Below, in pieces: positions 1-7,114 of a DNA stretch of 40,307 nucleotides. Origin of the DNA: an uncultured Woeseiaceae bacterium (lineage in GTDB: Bacteria; Pseudomonadota; Gammaproteobacteria; Steroidobacterales; Woeseiaceae); the NCBI GenBank assembly GCA_947259285.1, contig CAMYMR010000011.1, forward strand, positions 1 through 40,307, in the 5' to 3' direction. The translations under genes were made by a program, and so were the position numbers. A model generated the notes under the pieces. It saw nothing but the letters and a program-made list of their open reading frames with translations, was not told where the DNA came from and did not search any database. Within the stretch, counting starts at the first letter, position 1. Every line of letters starts with the position of its first letter.

Positions 1-214
1 TGCCCCGGTCGCCCGTCAATACCAGCGCCCCATATTCGTCCGTGTCTGCGCCGCCGTTGGCAGCCCGGCCACCCTGGCTGACCAGACCCTCGGACGTAAT
101 GGACTTACGTGTGGTCTCTTGTTCGGCGCTGGCGCTGTTTCCTGCCAAAGCAATAGAAAACACCAGAAGTTGCAGTCCGATGACAAGCGAATTGTTTCGT
201 CGAAAGAGTCTCAT
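1..214 (-). CDS. Exported hypothetical protein, 5' part only
   Basis: This reading frame enters from the left edge and is read on the minus strand, so only the N-terminal ~71 residues are visible. The protein starts MRLFRRNN, followed by a hydrophobic core (LVIGLQLLVFSIALAG) and an ASA-E cleavage-like site, which is a classical Sec signal peptide. The mature part begins with a hydrophilic, Gly/Ser/Thr-rich stretch. Two in-frame ATGs exist, at 220 and 214. I chose 214 because the AAAGGA Shine-Dalgarno sits about 7 nt before it but only 1 nt before the first ATG. I do not recognise the family. It diverges from the mscS remnant that follows. Confidence 0.6.
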   Translation of the reverse strand, partial: MRLFRRNNSLVIGLQLLVFSIALAGNSASAEQETTRKSITSEGLVSQGGRAANGGADTDEYGALVLTGDRG

Positions 215-348
215 GGCCATGTCCTTTGATTGTCTACAGCTTCATTAAAAACCCACGACGCTGAATCGATGCTGAACCTGCAGGATTCTGCAAACGTCCG
301 TTCGATTATGTTCATCTTGCGTTCAAGCAGCGGCATATCCGTTAAGCC

Positions 349-908
349 GTGATTCAGGTTTCCGACAACGATCGCGTCATCAGAGCGATTGCCTGGCTAA
401 TGCTCGGCATCCTGGGTGGCCTGATGCTCGAGGCGATCGGTAATTGCCGACCAGGCAACTACATAACCATCGGTGATTACTTCGGGCGTAATTCCGAGAT
501 GGCTCCGCTGCACGTCGAAAAACCAACGAATAAAGCTATTACCTGCAGATCCGAAACCTCGGCGAATTTTCGGTGACCTACCAAGTATCGGCGCTATTGA
601 CGGATGTCAAGCACCTGCTCGATAAACGTCGTGAGCTTCGTGCGCGCGTAATGGATGCGCTACACAGCGAGGGGACTGAAATCGTTTCTCCATCGTTCAT
701 GAATACCCGCGCACAGGCAAAAAATAAGGTTTATCTCCCACCCACGACTAAGTCCGAACCGGCGGGCAAGGACGCAACGTCGCCGGATGCCACTGCATTC
801 GACAAGGCCCGAGACGCGGCGCTGAAAGAACGAAAGCGGTTGTCTGTGCTTGCGGAAAAACAGAGCGCCCTGATCACTCGAACGGAACAAAGGATCACTA
901 AAACCTGA
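349..908 (+). pseudogene. Remnant of MscS-family mechanosensitive channel gene
   Basis: Two frames that meet near 540-576 each match a different part of one MscS-type channel. The first (from about 349) reads LGILGGLMLEAIG then RPGNYITIGDYFGR and SEM..LHVE, the pore-helix end and start of the beta domain. The second, open from about 534 to 908, reads LQIRNLGEFSVTYQVSALL, then DVKHLLDKRRELRARVMDALH and EIVSPSFMNTRA, the C-terminal end of the same family. From family knowledge, the segment that should lie between them (roughly 60-65 residues with the PNLYLVTNPV-type beta strands) is missing, and so are the N-terminal membrane helices. The gene is therefore N-truncated, internally deleted and frameshifted. 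A reading as two small overlapping genes (349-576 and 573-908, GTGA overlap) is possible but less likely. Confidence 0.72.
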
Positions 909-931
909 TCAGGGACTCTCGCCAGAAAAAA

Positions 932-949
932 GGCGGGCCAATGCCCGCC
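932..949 (-). terminator. Rho-independent terminator of the TerB-like gene
   Basis: A 7-bp GC-rich stem (GGCGGGC / GCCCGCC) with a 4-nt loop is followed on the minus strand by TTTTTT. It lies about 30 bp past the stop of the minus-strand gene ending at 980. The T-run is on the minus-strand side only. Confidence 0.8.
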
Positions 950-979
950 TCTCATATTGCCTGATCTTGCTGCTCGTTA

Positions 980-1423
980 CTAAACGTCGCCTGCAACCAG
1001 GCCAGCGATCTGCGACGGTTTTACGTGCAGCGCCTCGGCGACGTTGTCAAAGAAGTCGACCTCCAGCACGCTCACCGAGCTGTCACTGCGAAAGACGTCC
1101 GCTAGCGCCTGAACAGTTTCGGCGCGGTGAGCATCCGACATCTTTTTGTAAACGGTGCTCAGATACTTCACCAGCGTTGCTTCCGCATAGAGTTCGGCGC
1201 GCGCCGCAACACGAATATCGGCCGTGGAGAATTCCTCGCCGGTACGTTCTTTGAGAATCTCTCGAATACGGTCAACCTCGACATTCTGTATGTTGATGTC
1301 CGCGTCCGCCGCTCTGGCCAACGTCATCAACAACACTTCTTTGTAGAGTTCGTTCTCATGGTCCGCGCTTACCTCGGAGCCGCCGAAGATTTTCAATACG
1401 TTCTTGAGATCTGCGATTGCCAT
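980..1423 (-). CDS. TerB-like (tellurite resistance TerB family) protein
   Basis: A 147-residue soluble, all-helical protein. The central part (KEVLLMTLARAADADINIQNVEVDR...) and the later FFDNVAEAL segment match the pattern of TerB-like helical bundle domains: an acidic DAD.I loop after a helix, then EVDRIREIL. The family is linked to metal-ion or stress responses at the membrane, but the role of stand-alone copies is largely unknown. It starts at ATG 1423, has no co-directional partner nearby, and is closed by its own terminator at 932-949. There is no signal peptide or membrane segment, so it is probably cytosolic. The family assignment is from overall pattern; the exact function is not inferred. 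Confidence 0.7.
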   Translation of the reverse strand: MAIADLKNVLKIFGGSEVSADHENELYKEVLLMTLARAADADINIQNVEVDRIREILKERTGEEFSTADIRVAARAELYAEATLVKYLSTVYKKMSDAHRAETVQALADVFRSDSSVSVLEVDFFDNVAEALHVKPSQIAGLVAGDV

Positions 1424-1591
1424 CTATGTTCTCGCTTTGGTTTTGTTATGTGGCTGCGGTTCAATCTTCGCAGGCAGATACCGAAGTATACACGGCATTG
1501 CGAACCAGGTTCATCAGCCGATTACGCCGGGCCGTTAATGATAACCCACAGAAAGCGCAGAATTGAAGGCGATTTTTCAGATAATTTTTCC

Positions 1592-1620
1592 TTGGAATCT
1601 GTTGGGTTACGAGACATACT
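1592..1620 (+). promoter_or_regulatory. Candidate sigma-70 promoter for the 26-codon unit
   Basis: A -35-like TTGGAA (1592-1597) and a -10-like CATACT (1615-1620) are separated by exactly 17 bp; each matches the consensus at four of six positions. Transcription would start near 1627, giving a leader of about 28 nt before the ATG at 1655. The match is modest, but its position upstream of the strong ribosome-binding site supports it. Confidence 0.4.
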
Positions 1621-1654
1621 GCGCGTGGGCTAAGCAAAGAAAAGGAGGTGATCC

Positions 1655-1735
1655 ATGTCTAGTGGGATTTCGAAGGTATCTGGGAAACCGTTAGGTCTGA
1701 CGCGGACATCGGAGCACTGTCGTACGTATTGTTGA
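1655..1735 (+). CDS. Possible 26-residue peptide with near-perfect ribosome-binding site
   Basis: The ATG at 1655 follows AAGGAGGTGATCC, which is complementary to about 13 nt at the 3' end of 16S rRNA, with GGAGG six bases from the start codon. The peptide (MSSGISKVSGKP... ending EHCRTYC) is hydrophilic with two C-terminal cysteines, and I do not recognise it. A candidate promoter (1592-1620) and a terminator (1765-1786) bracket it, so the unit looks transcribed. A second reading, +2 relative to the ATG, encodes a more protein-like stretch with a hydrophobic segment (GALSYVLLTLLFGYSI), but a TAG near 1660 blocks it and it has no obvious start codon. An sRNA, leader peptide or toxin-like small protein are all open. 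Confidence 0.4.
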   Translation: MSSGISKVSGKPLGLTRTSEHCRTYC

Positions 1736-1764
1736 CCCTCCTTTTCGGATACAGCATCTCACGG

Positions 1765-1795
1765 AAAGCCGCAGCAATGCGGCTTTCTTCGTTTT
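1765..1795 (+). terminator. Rho-independent terminator of the 26-codon unit
   Basis: A perfect 9-bp stem AAAGCCGCA / TGCGGCTTT with a GCAA tetraloop is followed by CTTCGTTTTT on the plus strand. It lies about 30 bp after the small ORF. The stop of the convergent minus-strand gene is at 1796, so the hairpin could also affect that transcript, but the minus side has no T-run. Confidence 0.8.
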
Positions 1796-3106
1796 TCAGG
1801 CAGTTGAGGTCTGCCCTGGCCGGTGCGCTGCGCGGTGGCTGTCGAGAACTTCCGCGAGTGCGCTAAGACAGAGGTCAATCTCCTCCGGGCTGTTGTAGTG
1901 CACGGGCCCGATTCGCACCGCCCCGCCCGTCTCGTAGATGCCCAGGGTCTTTACAACTTCGATCGCGTAGTTGTGGCCGCTCCAGACAAAGATATTCTGC
2001 CTGGCCAGTGATTCGGCGATAGCGCTGGATGCAACCGACTCATGCCTGAAAGCAACGGTCGGGACACGCCGATCCATCGCATCCGACGCGGTAATGCCCT
2101 GGATCACCACGCCGTCGAGCTGTGTGAGCCCATCAATCAGGCTTGCAGCCAGCGTCTTCTCGTAGTCGAAAAGAAAGTCCATGGCCGCATGAAGCGCCTG
2201 TCGACGACCGGAAAACTGAGGCCAGCGGCTCATATAGTCTTCCGCCATCGTTTCGCCGATGCGGGCAAAGTAATTCACGGTGGCAGCTACGCCCGCGAAG
2301 TCTTCGTAGCTTTGCGTGCCCGTCTCGAAGCAATCTGGAATATCAGCCGGCGCCGGCCGGACTTTATAAGGCTCGAGTCGCTCAAGAACTTCTCTGCGAC
2401 CCCAGAGAACTCCCTGGTGCGGCCCGAAAAACTTGTACGACGAGCAGACCAAAAAGTCGCAGCCAATGGCTTGAACGTCGGTCGCCAGGTGAGGTGCCGA
2501 CTGCACCGCATCGATATACGTGATTACGCCAGCATCGCGAGCTTTGGCGCAGATCGATGCGACGTCATTGATCGTACCTGTCAGGTTGCTCGCACCACCG
2601 ACGCACAGGAGGCGTGTCCTGTCGGTGAGCAAGCCGTCGAGATCGTCGAGGTCGAACTCAAAGGTTTCCCTGTTAAAGGGCAACCACTTGACCACCAGAT
2701 CAAGGTCCCGAGCCACCAATGCCCACGGCCAGATATTTGCGTCATGATCCATCCGCGACAATACAATTTCATCGCCAGGCTTGAACAGACGGCCCAGAGA
2801 ACGCGACAAGTGCAGCGTAATCGTCGTCATGTTGTTGCCAAAGATAATCTCATCCGGCGACGGCGCGTTCAGAAAGTCGGCCATCGCCGCGCGTGCCGAG
2901 TCGACCACGAGACCCGCATCCACCGACGACGCGAAATAGCCTCCCAGGTTGGCATTCGTCGCCAGCAGACAGTCCGACATCGCTTCAGCAACACTGGCTG
3001 GAACCTGGGTCCCCGCAGGATTATCGAAGTAGATTCGCGGCACTCCGCCGTCTTCGATCGAGAGCGCAGGAAACTGCGATCGGATCGCTTCAAGATCGAA
3101 TAGCAT
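1796..3106 (-). CDS. Cysteine desulfurase-like class V aminotransferase (VC1184 subfamily type)
   Basis: A 436-residue PLP enzyme of aminotransferase class V. Visible landmarks are YFDNPAGTQVP near residue 26, the cofactor aspartate and histidine in YIDAVQSAPH (D199, H206), and the PLP lysine in CSSYKFFGPH (K225). The general pattern fits the SufS/Csd-like subfamily represented by Vibrio VC1184, whose substrate is not established; sulfur mobilisation from cysteine is only one option. No SufE, IscU or other Fe-S assembly gene is nearby. The start at ATG 3106 is supported by AGGA 7 nt upstream, which overlaps the end of the preceding 68-codon gene, so the two are probably translated from one mRNA. 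Confidence 0.85.
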   Translation of the reverse strand: MLFDLEAIRSQFPALSIEDGGVPRIYFDNPAGTQVPASVAEAMSDCLLATNANLGGYFASSVDAGLVVDSARAAMADFLNAPSPDEIIFGNNMTTITLHLSRSLGRLFKPGDEIVLSRMDHDANIWPWALVARDLDLVVKWLPFNRETFEFDLDDLDGLLTDRTRLLCVGGASNLTGTINDVASICAKARDAGVITYIDAVQSAPHLATDVQAIGCDFLVCSSYKFFGPHQGVLWGRREVLERLEPYKVRPAPADIPDCFETGTQSYEDFAGVAATVNYFARIGETMAEDYMSRWPQFSGRRQALHAAMDFLFDYEKTLAASLIDGLTQLDGVVIQGITASDAMDRRVPTVAFRHESVASSAIAESLARQNIFVWSGHNYAIEVVKTLGIYETGGAVRIGPVHYNSPEEIDLCLSALAEVLDSHRAAHRPGQTSTA

Positions 3107-3109
3107 CGG

Positions 3110-3316
3110 TTATTCCTGTGGTTTCCCGCCCCACTTCTCGCGGTGGGCGTCTTCTGCGCGCTGTCGTACCTTGGAGTGCCGACGCGTCAGCAGCAGTGAA
3201 TTCGGATCACAGACCTCGGCCTTGATGATTCCGAGATCGCAGGCGGCGTCAAACAGGCTCGGGTACCAACGCTCCCAGTTGGGTAGCAACGATTCCACTT
3301 GGTCGCGAAGAGACAT
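3110..3316 (-). CDS. Small hypothetical protein upstream of the desulfurase-like gene
   Basis: A 68-residue hydrophilic protein (starts MSLRDQVESLLPNWERWYPSLFDAACD, ends REKWGGKPQE) with no signal peptide or membrane segment. Its stop codon lies 3 bp before the ATG of the class V aminotransferase, and its last codons carry that gene's ribosome-binding site, which indicates a two-gene operon. I do not recognise the family. An accessory role for the PLP enzyme is a guess from position only. No clear Shine-Dalgarno is visible before its own ATG. Confidence 0.6.
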   Translation of the reverse strand: MSLRDQVESLLPNWERWYPSLFDAACDLGIIKAEVCDPNSLLLTRRHSKVRQRAEDAHREKWGGKPQE

Positions 3317-3358
3317 GTCCGGAATGTAACCGAGCGCTCCGGCTATGACAAACGAAAG

Positions 3359-3712
3359 CTACTCTTCCAGAGTCCGCAGCCCGAGTAGAATAGCTGCAAG
3401 TAACATCGCTCCGAGTACGATTGTTGGCAATTGTGTTGTTGGCAACTGTGGAACGAACTTTGTCGCCGAACCGATCAACTCCGGTGGAAGCAACGCGGAC
3501 AGGTTGGCAACGGCCATGACGAAACCGGTCAGCGGCTTAATGGCGACCGCGCCACCAATGAGCGCCGCCAACGGAATCGCGAGGCGTCTCAGCCAAAGTC
3601 GGCGACGGACCCGCCGGACTACGGACACGCTGAAGCCGTCATCGGCAATAGGAGCCGACTCAAACATCGACTCGAGCAGCCGATCCTCTTCGTCTTTGAT
3701 TCTGTCAACCAT
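3359..3712 (-). CDS. Putative membrane-bound anti-sigma factor
   Basis: Using the ATG at 3712, the product is 117 residues starting MVDRIKDEEDRLLESMF. It has an acidic N-terminal segment, a basic patch (RRVRRRLWLRR), a hydrophobic helix (LAIPLAALIGGAVAI), an amphipathic stretch, and a final membrane helix (IVLGAMLLAAILLGL). The start overlaps the last 8 bases of the ECF sigma gene (ATGGTTGA), a classical sign of translational coupling between a sigma factor and its antagonist. There is no zinc-binding HxxxCxxC motif, so it is not a ZAS-type anti-sigma factor. The anti-sigma role is inferred from coupling and topology. The open frame extends further upstream to 3760, but that would overlap the sigma gene by 56 bases. 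Confidence 0.7.
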   Translation of the reverse strand: MVDRIKDEEDRLLESMFESAPIADDGFSVSVVRRVRRRLWLRRLAIPLAALIGGAVAIKPLTGFVMAVANLSALLPPELIGSATKFVPQLPTTQLPTIVLGAMLLAAILLGLRTLEE

Positions 3713-4256
3713 GTTGATGATCTTTGATATCAAAACTTGTCCTGATCTTCTGTTTACCACGATATATAACGGATTTCACGCTGCCAACCGGCATCGAAGT
3801 CGCGTCGCTGATTTCCCGATGCGAAAGACCGCAAGCGTAGGACATAATCATGATGGCACGCTCTTCGTCATCAAGCACCGCCAGCAGTTTGTCGAGGTCC
3901 GTTACTTCATCCGAAGGAGCCGTGTAATGCCGTGATTCCGTTTCCATGGCATGTCCCATTTGCTCGAGTATTTCCGAATATCGTTTCGACCTTCGTCTGG
4001 ATTGCAGGAAAGTCGTGTAAGCAACTTTCAGAAGCCAGCCGATAAACGAACCGCGGCCTGCAAAGGTGTGAATCTTGTCCCAGGCATGCATGAAGCAGTC
4101 CTGCGCCAGGTCATCCGCCGTTACAAGATCGCCTGTTAGTTTGCGCAGGAAGTTTCGCACCTGCGACTGGTGGCGTCGCACCAGCTCGCCGAAAGCGGAA
4201 CTATCCTGTGCCGATACGACGCGTGCGACAAGCTCATGGTCTTCACCCCAGGTCAA
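3705..4256 (-). CDS. ECF-type RNA polymerase sigma factor
   Basis: A 183-residue sigma factor of the extracytoplasmic-function group. Region 2 spans about residues 22-90 (AFGELVRRHQSQVRNFLRKL, then ADDLAQDCFMHAWDKIHTF and GSFIGWLLKVAYTTFLQSRRR). Region 4 spans about 121-173 with LDDEERAIMIMSYACGLSHREIS and a helix-turn-helix ending GSVKSVIYRGKQKI. It directs RNA polymerase to a dedicated set of promoters, probably under envelope control given its coupled membrane partner. The start is read as TTG at 4256 with AGGG upstream, 17 bp after the stop of the DUF6249-like gene. Order: membrane protein, sigma factor, putative anti-sigma. Confidence 0.9.
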   Translation of the reverse strand: MTWGEDHELVARVVSAQDSSAFGELVRRHQSQVRNFLRKLTGDLVTADDLAQDCFMHAWDKIHTFAGRGSFIGWLLKVAYTTFLQSRRRSKRYSEILEQMGHAMETESRHYTAPSDEVTDLDKLLAVLDDEERAIMIMSYACGLSHREISDATSMPVGSVKSVIYRGKQKIRTSFDIKDHQHG

Positions 4257-4273
4257 CGAAACGTACCCTGTGC

Positions 4274-4633
4274 CTAATCGCGGTCGGTAAATCTATGCAA
4301 GATCATATAGGCGATTCCGATCGCGAACGGCAATGCGGCGCCTGCCAGCAACCCGCGAAGCGCGTCTTCGTCAGGCACAGCGAATCCGATCAGTACCAGG
4401 CCGCCCGCCAGGGCCAGCCAGATCACGCCCAGGCGCAAGTCTTTATCCCTGGACGGTTTAGGATGCCCGAGGCGGTCGATCACCTCCGGCGTCAATTCCT
4501 GTCCCTTTTCCAGCGCCATGCGGAATGTCTGTTGCATCTCACGGCGTGCCCGGTATCGAAACCAGAAAAAGATGCTGATGACGACGGTCAGCCCAAGAAA
4601 CATCGAGATCGGTACCCATTCAACATTTTCCAC
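4274..4633 (-). CDS. Small membrane protein, DUF6249-like
   Basis: A 119-residue protein with one N-terminal transmembrane helix (MFLGLTVVISIFFWF), a cytoplasmic loop with basic residues and KGQELTPEVIDRLG, and two C-terminal helices (LGVIWLALAGGLVLIGFA and LLAGAALPFAIGIAYMIL). The layout matches small DUF6249-type membrane proteins often found next to ECF sigma genes. It starts with GTG at 4633, seven bases after GGAG. It is the first gene of the sigma operon and lies 17 bp before the sigma gene, so it may be part of the sensing module; this is inference from context. Confidence 0.7.
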   Translation of the reverse strand: MENVEWVPISMFLGLTVVISIFFWFRYRARREMQQTFRMALEKGQELTPEVIDRLGHPKPSRDKDLRLGVIWLALAGGLVLIGFAVPDEDALRGLLAGAALPFAIGIAYMILHRFTDRD

Positions 4634-4905
4634 TTTATAGCTCCATAAGTTGGTGTTTAGGTTGTGTTCGACATGTAGATGCGTGTCGTACTAGCTTTGG
4701 ATGCAGCAAGTTAAGTTGATGTTTTTATTTATATTATTATGGCAGGCAGTGCTCCGTTGCACGCTTCAGGCGCTTGCTTCAAATATCAAATCTAGATAAC
4801 CCGGAACGCCGGCAAATTGACGAGCCGTGACCTCTCACGTTATCAGGCAGTCGTTGCTTACCGCCAGGATCGTGAGGACGAACCCTGGCGGAATCGAATC
4901 CGGGG
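4634..4905. other. Intergenic region between epimerase and sigma operon
   Basis: 272 bp with no convincing gene. The epimerase side holds a hairpin (4861-4868 CCGCCAGG with 4884-4891 CCTGGCGG, 15-nt loop) without a T-run, which may stabilise or end the epimerase mRNA. The sigma-operon side is very A/T-rich around 4718-4742 and is the obvious place for that operon's promoter, but I cannot pick -35/-10 or ECF-type boxes with confidence. Confidence 0.4.
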
Positions 4906-6018
4906 CTAGCGCGCTTTCCAGGCCTCGATAAGCTCGGCTTCGCGGTCCGCATCAAGTCCCGCACGCAGCTTGCCGGTGCGCTCGGCCGGCAGCGTATCCC
5001 ACCAGCTCAAGATGTCGCGCAGCGTTTCGCGCGCTGGCCTGTTCCGCAGGCCGGCTCCCAGCGCACGCTCAGCGCTAAAGCCCCCGCTGCTGGCCTGCGG
5101 CCCCGTGGACGGGTGCCAGATCGGCAAATCGCGTCCACCGATCAGCCCTTGCTCGTACGCGAAGGCCTCACTGATCCAGACCGGGTCGACAGCCGCTGCC
5201 GTCAACGCCGCGCAGTCGCCAAAAAGCATGCCCATCGTGTAGGCCCCGGCCGGATTCGTCATGTTATAGGTGCCAGAAATATCGTGTTCCAGACAGTCGC
5301 CAACGAAGTTCGCCAGGTCCCGGACATCGATAAACTGGATTGTGTGCCCTGGCGTGCCTGGCCAGATCATCGCTCCGCCCTTACGCGTGCGGATTGGCCA
5401 GTAGGAAAAACGGTCCGTGTGATCGCCGGGACCTGCGATGTAATTCGGTCGCAGTATCGTAAGCCGCTCATCGCCGATTTCAGCGGCTGCTCGCTTTTCA
5501 CACAGCACCTTGAGCGCGCCGTAGGTCTCACCAGTTACCTCTTCGATGCTTTCGTCGGCGATGGTCGCGAGCGGCGAGTCTTCGTCATTCCTTATCGAAA
5601 AATCGGCGTAAACCGACAGCGTTGAAACGAACAGATAGCGTTTCGTATTTTTTGCCAGCAACCGCGCCGAGTCCTGGACGTGCCGCGGAACATAGCCCGA
5701 ATTGTCGACGACGGCGTCCCAGCGGCGACCCTCGAGCCCCTGCAGCCCGCCGTCGCGATCCCCTATTATGGTCTCGAGGTCCGGGAACAGACCTCTGTTG
5801 GATCGACCGCGGTTAAACAGAGTGACGGAGTGACCCCGTCGCAGCAATTCGCGAACCATGTGCGGGCCAATGAAGCCCGTTCCACCGAGCACCAGCACGC
5901 TGAGGGCACGATGCGCCTTCTTGTCGTCGGCTGCCTGCCCCGCTTCCGAGAACCCGGCCGTCATCGCGGCTCCCGCCAGCACGCTGGATTTGATGAACTG
6001 ACGTCTGCTGTTTTTCAT
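4906..6018 (-). CDS. Tat-signal NAD-dependent epimerase/dehydratase family protein
   Basis: A 370-residue protein. The N-terminus has a twin-arginine signal (SRRQFIKSSVLAGAAM, ending near AGQA at about residue 29). After it comes an extended short-chain dehydrogenase fold: VLVLGGTGFIGPHM near 42-55 binds NAD(P), and YGALKVLCEK near 185 supplies the YxxxK catalytic pair. Later segments (LTILRPNYIAGPGDHTDR, IQFIDVRDLANF) are typical of nucleotide-sugar epimerases and CSP41-like relatives. Substrate unknown. If the signal works, the protein would be exported folded with its cofactor, which is unusual for this fold, although other members of the family carry the same signal. Start ATG 6018 has AAGG about 9 nt upstream. 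It follows the oxidoreductase beta gene by 25 bp and may be co-transcribed with it. Confidence 0.85.
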   Translation of the reverse strand: MKNSRRQFIKSSVLAGAAMTAGFSEAGQAADDKKAHRALSVLVLGGTGFIGPHMVRELLRRGHSVTLFNRGRSNRGLFPDLETIIGDRDGGLQGLEGRRWDAVVDNSGYVPRHVQDSARLLAKNTKRYLFVSTLSVYADFSIRNDEDSPLATIADESIEEVTGETYGALKVLCEKRAAAEIGDERLTILRPNYIAGPGDHTDRFSYWPIRTRKGGAMIWPGTPGHTIQFIDVRDLANFVGDCLEHDISGTYNMTNPAGAYTMGMLFGDCAALTAAAVDPVWISEAFAYEQGLIGGRDLPIWHPSTGPQASSGGFSAERALGAGLRNRPARETLRDILSWWDTLPAERTGKLRAGLDADREAELIEAWKAR

Positions 6019-6043
6019 TCTTGAAACCTTGTCGCAACGCTCG

Positions 6044-7099
6044 TTAGCGGTAGCGGTTCTGGATCTTCTTGAGCTCTTCCTTGCCAGGATTCAGTTCATC
6101 GAGCGGTATCTTGGACAGCGGCGTATCGGAATTGCCCATGAGCTCGTGCATTTCTTCTCGTGCCTCATTGACGTACAAGAGGCCGGTCGTGATCTCGCCA
6201 GCATTGAAGCGCTCACGAAGGTACTTGAATGCTGCCGCCCTGCTGGTCGGATCGTAGCCGCCGTCCACCTTGCGCAGAATTATGGTGTCGCCGCCGTGCA
6301 AGTGGATCGGCATCGCCTCACCTTCCGCATACGATGCCTTGATTTCTTCGGACGGATGAATGTAATCCACGTTGACGACGTGATTATAGAACTGCCGTGT
6401 GTGCGCGTAACTCTTGGTCGAACCTTCATGATCATTGAACGTGACGCACGGGCTGATCACGTCGACAAGCGAGAAACCGCTGTGCAAGAGGGCGCCCTTC
6501 AGAAGGGGTACCAGCTGCTCCTTGTCGCCTGAGAAGCTTCGAGCGATATACGTTGCGCCGAGGCTCAGCGCGGTACTCACCGGATCGATCGGCTCCTGCT
6601 GGTTAGGCATGCCTTTCTTCGGCAATGAGCCAATATCAGCAGACGCAGAAAACTGGCCTTTGGTCAGGCCATATACGCCGTTGTTTTCGATGACGTAACA
6701 CATATTCAGGTTACGCCGGATTGCATGCACGAACTGGCCGACGCCTATCGACAATGAATCGCCGTCGCCGGAGACGCCGATATACATCAGATCACGATTG
6801 GCTGCGTTCGCGCCCGTCGTTACCGACGGCATGCGCCCGTGAACAGAATTGAAGCCGTGGGCCTGACTGACGAAATACGCCGGTGTCTTCGACGAACACC
6901 CGATACCGCTCATCTTCGCCAGCATGTGTGGTTCGATATCAAGCTCGAAAACCGCCTGAATGAGCGCAGCCGTCACCGAATCATGTCCACATCCCGCGCA
7001 AAGGGTCGACACCACGCCTTCGTAGTCCCTGGACGTCAATCCAAGTTTATTCTTTGGCAGACCGGGATGTGAGACTTTGGGTTTGGCTATGAAGGTCAC
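6044..7099 (-). CDS. 2-oxoacid:ferredoxin oxidoreductase, beta subunit (KorB-like)
   Basis: A 351-residue thiamine diphosphate subunit. The four [4Fe-4S] ligand cysteines typical of the family are visible: CAGCGH (C34, C37), GIGCSS (C68) and ISPCVTFN (C218). The ThDP/Mg motif is GDGD at 111-114 followed by ENNGVYGLTKGQ near 138-149. Together with the alpha subunit it would oxidatively decarboxylate a 2-oxoacid (2-oxoglutarate is most likely from the Kor-like pattern) and form an acyl-CoA while reducing ferredoxin-type centres. The start is GTG 7099, about 9 nt after GGAG, and the gene lies 15 bp after the alpha gene. Substrate specificity is inference. Confidence 0.9.
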   Translation of the reverse strand: MTFIAKPKVSHPGLPKNKLGLTSRDYEGVVSTLCAGCGHDSVTAALIQAVFELDIEPHMLAKMSGIGCSSKTPAYFVSQAHGFNSVHGRMPSVTTGANAANRDLMYIGVSGDGDSLSIGVGQFVHAIRRNLNMCYVIENNGVYGLTKGQFSASADIGSLPKKGMPNQQEPIDPVSTALSLGATYIARSFSGDKEQLVPLLKGALLHSGFSLVDVISPCVTFNDHEGSTKSYAHTRQFYNHVVNVDYIHPSEEIKASYAEGEAMPIHLHGGDTIILRKVDGGYDPTSRAAAFKYLRERFNAGEITTGLLYVNEAREEMHELMGNSDTPLSKIPLDELNPGKEELKKIQNRYR

Positions 7100-7114
7100 G
7101 ATCGAAAACTCCGG

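Noticed and set aside
1640-1654. Fragment of 16S rRNA 3' end (AAGGAGGTGATCC)
   Set aside because: It is the reverse complement of the anti-Shine-Dalgarno tail and stops matching 1 base later; it is better explained as an extended ribosome-binding site.
2042-3103. Long open frame of 353 codons on the plus strand
   Set aside because: It is antisense to the class V aminotransferase gene, is Arg/His-rich, and has no domain pattern.
4861-4900. tRNA- or tmRNA-like T-arm (GAATCGAATCC)
   Set aside because: No acceptor stem, anticodon arm or CCA fits around it; only a hairpin remains.
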